From Linepithema humile (Eukaryota; Arthropoda; Insecta; Hymenoptera; Formicidae): 64,000 bases of DNA. Each line of letters opens with the position of its first letter. The stretch's first letter is position 1. The position numbers and the translations under genes are program-made. The stretch covers positions 9,479,001-9,543,000 of the forward strand of contig NC_090135.1 of assembly GCF_040581485.1 (NCBI RefSeq), given 5' to 3'. The notes under the pieces are model-generated. The model made no database searches, was not told where the DNA came from, and saw only the letters and a list, made by a program, of their open reading frames with translations. Below, in pieces: positions 56,984 through 64,000 of this stretch.

Positions 56984-59222
56984 TGCCGATGTAGAGCAAA
57001 GGTGAGACCTCTTTTAGAGAGCACGCTTGTCGGAGTCACGAGAGAAGAGAGCCGTCCATCCCGGACGATTCGCTCGCTTGCAGTCTTACAGTTACCGTTA
57101 AGCTACGCGCCGATAGTCGCTTAATCCTTTTAACCGTATTTGGCTTCTTTCTTCAGATCCGTGTGTCCTGAAAAAAAAATGTAACATTTGTATGTATAAA
57201 TTCATTCAAGTTAATTTGGATGTTGTATTTTTGTATCCGTATGTTTTTCGAGTTCATCAGCTTTCGATGCCCGAAACCTTCGGATTTATGATTACGGAAG
57301 ATTAAAATCTCTGAACGTTTTGTACCGAAACTCGTGAAGAGGCTTCAATTGAGCATCCGAAGAACAGAAAAAATTTCAAAAGAAAAGGCACTCGTTAAAA
57401 CTTAATGAGCGAAGTACGTCCAAAAAGGTTCGAGTTTGTAATTCGGTTTACCCTTATTCCGCGACTGCACATAACGGGTAATAGTTACCGTTAGCGCGCG
57501 AGCGCGCGCGCCCGCGAGCTCGACTTGTTCCGATTCATTACCGATCTTTCTGCTGATCGATAACCGACTCGCGTCCACCCACACGTAACCGAGTCTATGT
57601 GGGCGCGGTGCATATTTCTCGACTCGGGGAATCGAGAATGGATGAAGTGGATCGCGATTTATTTGCATCTCTACTTGGAACGACTTCGAGCGACTGAGCG
57701 AGATAACGGATCCATCGATATCTGTCTCTCGAAAGTCGGAAAAATACTTATTTGTTCACTTGCATGTTTATTTTAATCAAAAATGTTGCGGTAAAAGTAA
57801 GTTGCGTGGTTATAATTTGAGAAAGATATTTTTGAAATTTAATACTCGAACGTAGAGTTCCAGTTTCTCATTTCCATAAAAGTGGGAGGAATCATCGACG
57901 GGCATCAATTTCTGCGGAAATCTAATTACAATTTAAGGACCGCGGGGGAATCGCTAATTGCCGCATTAGCCCTATTGCATTCATGTTGAATCCATCGGCC
58001 TGTATGCGTAATGACGCGACGGCCACTCGCGGTGTATTATGAAACGTGACGTAACATGAATAGTCGAGAGATTGCCGAACTGTGCACCGTTAGGCCGCAA
58101 TAAACGCACGCCACTAACGGAATTAGAGAGAGCCGGCGTGTCCTTCGGTATCTCTTTCTCTTCTTCTGCGCCTCGTTATCGTGCAATCTCGAGAATCGAG
58201 TCGAGATGTAACCGCCTTCAACGAGTTCTGTTATTTCATGTCCGCGAATAGAGTTCTCGAAGAAAATCACTTATGACTTTGAAATGGAAAGCACGATTAT
58301 AAAATATATACTTTATAAACAAATAAAAAAACATTCGTGGAAATAAATACAAAAAGCATTAAATGTTGTATTTAAATAATTTTTTTTTTTCTTTAATAAT
58401 TTTTCGAAAGGTGAGCGAGATTGCGCGACGACGAGGTGGCACAGCGTCGGATTAGTTAAACGCGCGGTGTCGCAAGAGAGCGCGTTGGAAAGGCGCTGTA
58501 AATTCGTGGCGCGACGTACTAATTATCGACAGCGATTAGATTAACGAAGACAGTAAAGTCGCCGTGTTATGTAACAGCGCATCACGCGCCGCATCCCGCG
58601 TCAATTAATGCTTCATTACGAAATACCTCACTATTTGCATCACACGGACGCTGGCCATCTGTGTCTAGGCCTTCCCTGCCTTCTGCAGTTTAGTCGAAGG
58701 CGTTTGTCGTTCCCGTTGCGTTGATTGCGAGCCACTCACGCGTCGCGTCGCGTGCACGGAAAATTGCTTGTTAATTAGGAAATAATTATCAATGGAATTA
58801 AAATCCTCAACACTAACTGATAAGCAGATCTGCTTTCTGCGTTGCATCTTACCGTAAATCGCTAAGTCAAGAAATATAAATGTTTGTTGCCTATATTATT
58901 TTTTAATTTATACATTGTTTATGTTAACAATACTTTATTCCTCTTTATTGTTCCGGGCATTTGATGTGGCATTTTACATGCGTGCATTTTTCACGGGACT
59001 TAAAAATGCTTTCGTCTGCCGAACGCAGATGGGGAGCCCTCTCGAGCGCGTCACCCTTCTAGGTTAGGTGACCCGCGGCGCGAATCGTATCTGGTGCATG
59101 CCGCAAAAAGCCGCATGAATAAAAAAGGGTGTTTCGAAAAAGGGCGACTGCACGGCGTAAAAATAATGTTTCGCGGACGCGTCGTTAACCGACGAGACGA
59201 AAATAAGGCTTGAACATTGAGC
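56984..59222. other. Non-coding stretch
   Basis: CpG-rich patches at about 56984-57125, 57420-57700, 57900-58260, 58400-58780 and 59000-59220, AT-rich between. The octamer ATTTGCAT is at 57661-57668 and 58633-58640. Short frames are unrecognised. Confidence 0.5.
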
Positions 59223-59251
59223 GCGCGAGAGAGAAAGAGAGAGAGAGAGAC
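59223..59251 (+). repeat. GA-rich purine tract
   Basis: GAGA and GAAA words, purine-only over most of the tract, inside a CpG-rich block. Confidence 0.7.
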
Positions 59252-62155
59252 GGAGACAGGATGGACGAACGGACGGGGATAAATCACGGTGGCTTTGCCC
59301 TGGTAAAGTCACTTCTCTTCGCGTGTACCCAGACAAAAATCGTAAAAGAACTCGGGGAGCGACAAGACGCCCACGGTGTCTCCCGTCCTAAAAGCTGCGT
59401 CGTCGACGTCGTCGCGGTCGTCGTCTTTCATCGGTTAGCGCCTTTGTCTGGAAACAGCCCCGCTGTCTTCGTTTGGTGATCACCGACATTCGGGATTTTA
59501 TCTCGAGACGGACGCGTTCGAAGTATTCTAGCGTGAAGAATGACCCCGGGGTGAGGTTGGGATTTCAATATTAATAATAACGACGCGGTTTAACCTTGTT
59601 GCTCCCGTAAATTAAATCCGGTAGAATCCTGTTATTGGAATAACAAATGTGACATATGGCGCGGAATTACGATACGTTATCTTGCGCGATGCATGATTAA
59701 TAGAAAAGTAGAGGATTAAATGCAAAATCAAAATTATACGTATGAATTAATTTGTATATTCGCATTTCATTTATATTTGAATAATTTATAGAATTATAAA
59801 TATGGATTGAGTAATTTGTTGCGCAAAATCGACAAACGAGTCTTGTAACCGAAGCCTACTTTAGACGATTTGTAATTCGCGTTAGAAATCAAGATACGGA
59901 TTAATTTACAATTTTATGTGCCGCGATGTAGAAGAAACATTCGAGGAATCCGAAACCATGCAAATGTGTACACATATGTACGCGGCATATAAAATTGTAC
60001 ATTAAATTCTCCAATTCTATCGCGAATTTTGCAAGTCGTCTGAAGTAACTTTGAATACAGTTTGCCAATTCGACATAATTATTCGATCCACATTTATATA
60101 TGTAGAATTACAAATTGAATTCTATCTTGCGAATCCTTTAATGCGAATTTTAATCGTCTAAAGTGTATTGAGCTGAAATTTTATTGCAAATTTATTTACA
60201 CCGAAGCTGATAACTAACTTGTTCGCGGGACGCATCTGTAAATACGGCGCGAAATTTTTTTTTTGATAATTAAATCGGTAATGAGATAAACAACTGTCAC
60301 TCGAATAAAACAAAAGTAACAACAAGAATATCGTCATTCGATTCACTCGCTCATTAGTCGCAAATATTTTTATTTAATTTAATTGTGCGCACTTGTTTGA
60401 TATTAATTTAGCGTAAAATATTTTGATGTATGGAAATAAGAGGATCGATATCTCGACGTGGTTCGAACATAGCGCGAAGTAGGAAAAAGAAATATTACGC
60501 TCGCGCGTTGCATAAACAAACCGGGAAATTGCACGACTTGCGTAAGGATCTCATACAAAATGGCGTCTTTATTACAAGGTCTCGCCACGATTATGCTTAT
60601 CCACATCGCTTACATCATGCTAAGCAGGCGTACTTTGTATGCGTATAGCGGTATATACGCGGCGTATCTCACAGAAACGATTAACGAACTCGGGTGACGT
60701 GTGCATATTCCAGGAAATCGCGACGCTTTTTTACGACTTTCGAAATCCGCGTAATTTTCCGCACGCTCTGTGGCTAATAATATAATTAACACAACTGACT
60801 GTTCAAATAGATATAAATATGTGGTTGAATATTTTTATGATTTATCGCGTGCAACTCGCAGTACCGCAAAAACGATATATATAACTTAGAGTATAATCAC
60901 AATTAAGCGGTAAAAAAATATTTTTTAATAATAACAGCGTGAAGTAAAATTGCAAATAATTTGCTGCGCGTCAAAATGTCTATCGAGATGAATAAAGAAA
61001 GCGGTTTACGCGGACCGTCATTAATCCGCGAACAGTTTCCATAATCTTACAATTTAATTACATACCGCCGTCTTTCATTCGCAATAATTAACGAGGCGTC
61101 ATAATCTTGATTAACTTATTGGAAGCGTCGCGTCTCAAGTATCTCTTTCTTTCTCTAAAAGCATCTAAAAGGTGAGGATCGCACACTGCGAGCAAAACGC
61201 AGAGATCTTGCATCTCGCAATTCCGTCGCAGAGTGAAAGCCAACAACCTTGATTTAATAATAAAGGTTGCGATATCCCCTCGCCTCCTCCCTTCTTCGCC
61301 CTGCCTGGATCGTGCGCAAGATGTGGGCGCTTTCATAAAAATAACCGGTAGACATTTTCCGCGCGCATCGCGCAACAAAGGCGCGATTGATCCGCCGAGT
61401 TCACCCGTTAGAAACCGTTGGCGCGCTACAGATCGAGATGCATCGGGATGACGAATGGATGGACGAGTAGATTGCACTCATCAATCGGCTGAAGAGCGCA
61501 ACGACACGAACGAGCAACACCGTGAAGCGCTATTGTAAGATGTTTTCGAGACACGTTGAAGTGCGACGTTATGCTAATTCGTTTATCCAACTGGGTCAGC
61601 GTGTCCGCGTGTGTATTAATGGTCCCGCGTGTTCGTATTTAAATAACAAACACCGATCGGTCTTCGGGCTTATCTGTGGATCTTCCCTTGTTGCGACTTT
61701 ATCATTGTTGCCGCTCTTGTCACGTCATAGGAATGTTTAATAGCGGAGACGAGGAGTATCAAAATATTTGAAATAACATCCACAAAGCTCTTTCAATATG
61801 TAAAACTTTCAGGTGCGCATTTTTTTTTAAATGTTGCTTGAACTTAAAAAGAGAATCCTACATTTATTTATTCATATTATTACGCGTAATTGAAACTGTA
61901 CTTATGTAATTTAGAAAGAGTCGTTTGTTTTACTTTTCTACATTTTAATTAGAGTTTCCAACAAAATTCCTTAAACTTAAGAAAACCCGCGATTTAACGC
62001 GCCAAATCCAATTGGCGGCGGTTCTCATTGTCGGCTGTGTCGGCTAGTCCCTCGAATCGTGAATAATTGTTATTTGACGAGATTATTATTCAATGAGATT
62101 GCGGACACACGCATATCCATATCAATGCGCGCTGACTCATTTGCATTCTCATTGT
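59252..62155. other. Non-coding stretch
   Basis: CpG-rich at 59252-59690 and 61080-61740, otherwise AT-rich. GTTGCATAA is at 60507-60515. Frames of 129 codons (61088-61477 minus) and 72 codons (61233-61451 plus) overlap and are unrecognised. Confidence 0.5.
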
Positions 62156-62177
62156 CGCGCGCGCGCGCGCGCGCGCG
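62156..62177. repeat. (CG)11 tract
   Basis: Twenty-two bases of perfect alternating CG; likely Z-DNA-forming. Confidence 0.9.
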
Positions 62178-63526
62178 ATTGTAATGGTCCCACGTAACCG
62201 CTTCGTAACGTGTGTAAGTAGCACGTAGTAGATAAGCATGCTCCCTTCTCTCCGCCATCTGCGTGATGGCTTTTCACGTCGATGCAGCGTGTACAATGTG
62301 TACAATCTAGCAGCGCTTGCTTTCGAAAATCCGTAATATACATGCATCGGGCAGTATGTCAATCGATCTACATTTACGCGAGATATGGAAGAGGTTTGAA
62401 ATGTAACTTTTAATACCAACCTTTAGCATAATCGCATTTGTTTGTTCGCAACACGTTATCCAATGTTTTCAAAATATTTCTCTTTCTCTCTCTCCCTCTC
62501 TCGTGCGCGCACCGGATGTCTGAATTATCTCGGGCACTGCATCGCGTGGCGACGGGAAATACCGAAATCGCAGTCTGTAATTAAGTAACTTTGTATTCAG
62601 ATTATCTCCGCCGAGAATACGCTGATTAAATTAGAACGTCGCTCTCGACAATGAGGAGTAGGGGAGGGTGGAGGGGGAGGCGCGCAGTAAGAAATAAAAG
62701 GTTAGTATTATTTTTGCAGCGGCTTTTTGCATAACGTAATTTTAATCCATCATAAATAGATAATGCGCATACATAATAAGCCGGTTTACGTCACTCGCCG
62801 GCGCGGCTAAGGTCAATAAAAATCAAGCAATTAACGGTATCGCGATAGTCGAGTTATCTCCGGGAATCGCGTTTAAATAATAAACTGCACCGTCGCCTTT
62901 TAATCGCGCGTCGCAAATCAAATTCGAATTGAAAATCTTTCTATTTATCTACAAAGTCGGATCTCGCAACGCGCCGAGCGCGTTCTCTCCTCGCGCGTGC
63001 AAACGCGCGAGCGAACGAGCAGCAACATTCCATTTTCATCGGCGACATGGTCGACGACATGGTCCGCGCATTGGATTTATACGAAAGTGAAATGAAGTTC
63101 GACAAAAGGAACGCGACGCGATACGCAGCCAAGGTTCGCTCCTCGCGCACATTATACCTCGCGTCCTTCGTCGTAATCCGATCCACGGCCGTCGCGTATG
63201 TATTTTTCTCGTCTGGATTCGCTCGGTCGTAATTCACGTCGGAACGGGCGCGATAATTTTCACGTGCCTTTCCGTGTTTTTTCTCCTCGTATCAATCTCA
63301 ATGACGTCGACGCACAAGATAGAACAATTAGCCGTTATAATTTATGATAGTGTGACGTCAAAAGTTTTTTTTCCCAAAAACTTTCAAATTTTATTGAGAA
63401 AAAATAATACGGAGAAAATACTCAATGAGAAACGAATACCAGGCTTTTCTTATTGATTCAATAATAATTCAATTTTAATTTCCGAAAGTCTGTAATTGCT
63501 AGCGCGCTCTTGAAACTATTCATTGT
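62178..63526. other. Non-coding stretch
   Basis: A CT-rich tract is at 62473-62504 and a G-rich run at 62648-62675. A CRE site TGACGTCA is at 63353-63360. The 98-codon minus and 61-codon plus frames at 62941-63237 overlap and are unrecognised. Confidence 0.5.
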
Positions 63527-63630
63527 GAAACGAAAGTGATGACGCGGGCTTTGCGTCAGATCGGTAATCGGCTTAAACAAAGCACGAGGAGATTACGAGC
63601 GATGGAGCGAGAGTCGCGTGCAATCGAACT
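63527..63630 (+). repeat. Duplicated 100-base element, copy 1
   Basis: Aligns with 63779-63875 over its full length, 252 bases apart. Shared blocks include TTGCGTC, GTAATCGG, GGATTACGAGC or AGATTACGAGC, and AGAGTCGCGTG. Copy 1 has a small insertion before the last block. Confidence 0.7.
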
Positions 63631-63638
63631 TATTGTTA

Positions 63639-63657
63639 GTCGAACGAGTTGTTCGAC
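63639..63657. other. Short hairpin
   Basis: GTCGAAC and GTTCGAC are exact reverse complements around the five-base loop GAGTT, in the spacer between the two 100-base copies. Confidence 0.55.
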
Positions 63658-63778
63658 GAGTTGAGCAACAAACGAGTATGAATAGTGCAATATCGAAAGT
63701 GTGCTTTCGACAACCCTGATATTTAATCAGAAAAATTCTGCAAATCTTTAGGATTTATTAATTTAAATTTTAACTCTT

Positions 63779-63875
63779 GAAATGAAAGCGATGATGCGAG
63801 CGTTGCGTCGGATCAGTAATCGGATCGAACGAGGGAGCGCGGGAGGATTACGAGCAAGAGTCGCGTGTCGAGCTT
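63779..63875 (+). repeat. Duplicated 100-base element, copy 2
   Basis: Second copy of the element at 63527-63630. The flanking word CTCTTGAAA lies close before copy 2 and about 20 bases before copy 1, so the duplicated unit may be longer with a small indel. Confidence 0.7.
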
Positions 63876-64000
63876 GTCAAATGCACTCGCGAAATAGGCA
63901 TGGACGTCATTCATTGAGCCGCGCGGCGACATTGCATCTATTCATCATTGTGTAACACCGCTCACGTGCTCGTTCGTTCACGTGTAGCCGAGAATTTTAG
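63876..64000. other. End of window
   Basis: CpG-rich, with two CACGTG E-boxes near 63964 and 63979. No gene is seen. Confidence 0.5.

Noticed and set aside
57420..57445. tRNA-like B-box words (GGTTCGA-type) here and near 25729, 43354 and 60462
   Set aside because: No matching A box at the right distance and no cloverleaf-forming arms.

Overview
The window reads as eukaryotic, almost entirely non-coding nuclear DNA, most likely from an insect and probably a hymenopteran such as an ant. I infer this from three things. CpG is abundant and clearly not depleted, and pure (CG)8-11 runs occur six times. GC-rich blocks of 0.3-1.5 kb alternate with AT-rich spacers of 0.2-1 kb along the whole window. 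There is no bacterial gene organisation: no operons, no ribosome-binding-site-led long frames, and no open frame longer than 227 codons. Most of the short frames are arginine- and serine-rich translations of CpG-rich DNA and look like chance frames. I recognised no protein family, tRNA, rRNA, known microRNA or intact transposon.

Layout. Positions 1-3900 are mainly AT-rich, with a repeated E-box pair (1.8 kb), an E2F-like palindrome (2.36 kb) and degenerate AT repeats (2.7-3.1 kb). GC-rich islands lie at 3.9-4.5, 5.1-6.9, 9.0-9.3, 13.4-14.2, 14.6-15.0, 21.3-22.5, 22.7-23.2, 23.7-24.4, 45.0-46.4 and 52.0-52.5 kb. They hold G-quadruplex-type runs, GAGA/CT tracts, strong palindromes, CRE/AP-1-type sites and a palindromic TATA box. 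They resemble promoters or enhancers of a large regulatory domain or giant intron. AT-rich spacers hold several degenerate minisatellites and tandem duplications (36.7, 42.9-43.2, 44.2-44.5, 52.9 and 63.5-63.9 kb).

Best candidates for transcribed sequence. (1) At 24.9-26.3 kb there is a 70-codon frame with an in-frame internal repeat, followed by a duplicated splice-acceptor segment and a 60-base exon-like interval with good acceptor and donor signals. (2) At 21.9-22.5 kb a GTGAGT donor and a pyrimidine-rich acceptor would join two open GC-rich frames. (3) At 12.4-12.7 kb there is a possible 32-base micro-exon and a small frame with a signal-peptide-like start. All are low-confidence and need RNA evidence.

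The most distinctive non-coding signal is the nine-base word T(T/G)ATGCAAC. I counted 13 copies on the two strands where about one is expected, several of them inside GC-rich blocks. Two copies sit in a 33-base element that is repeated 1.5 kb apart. It resembles a bZIP (C/EBP-ATF) or POU-type binding site. Counts were made by eye and may be incomplete.
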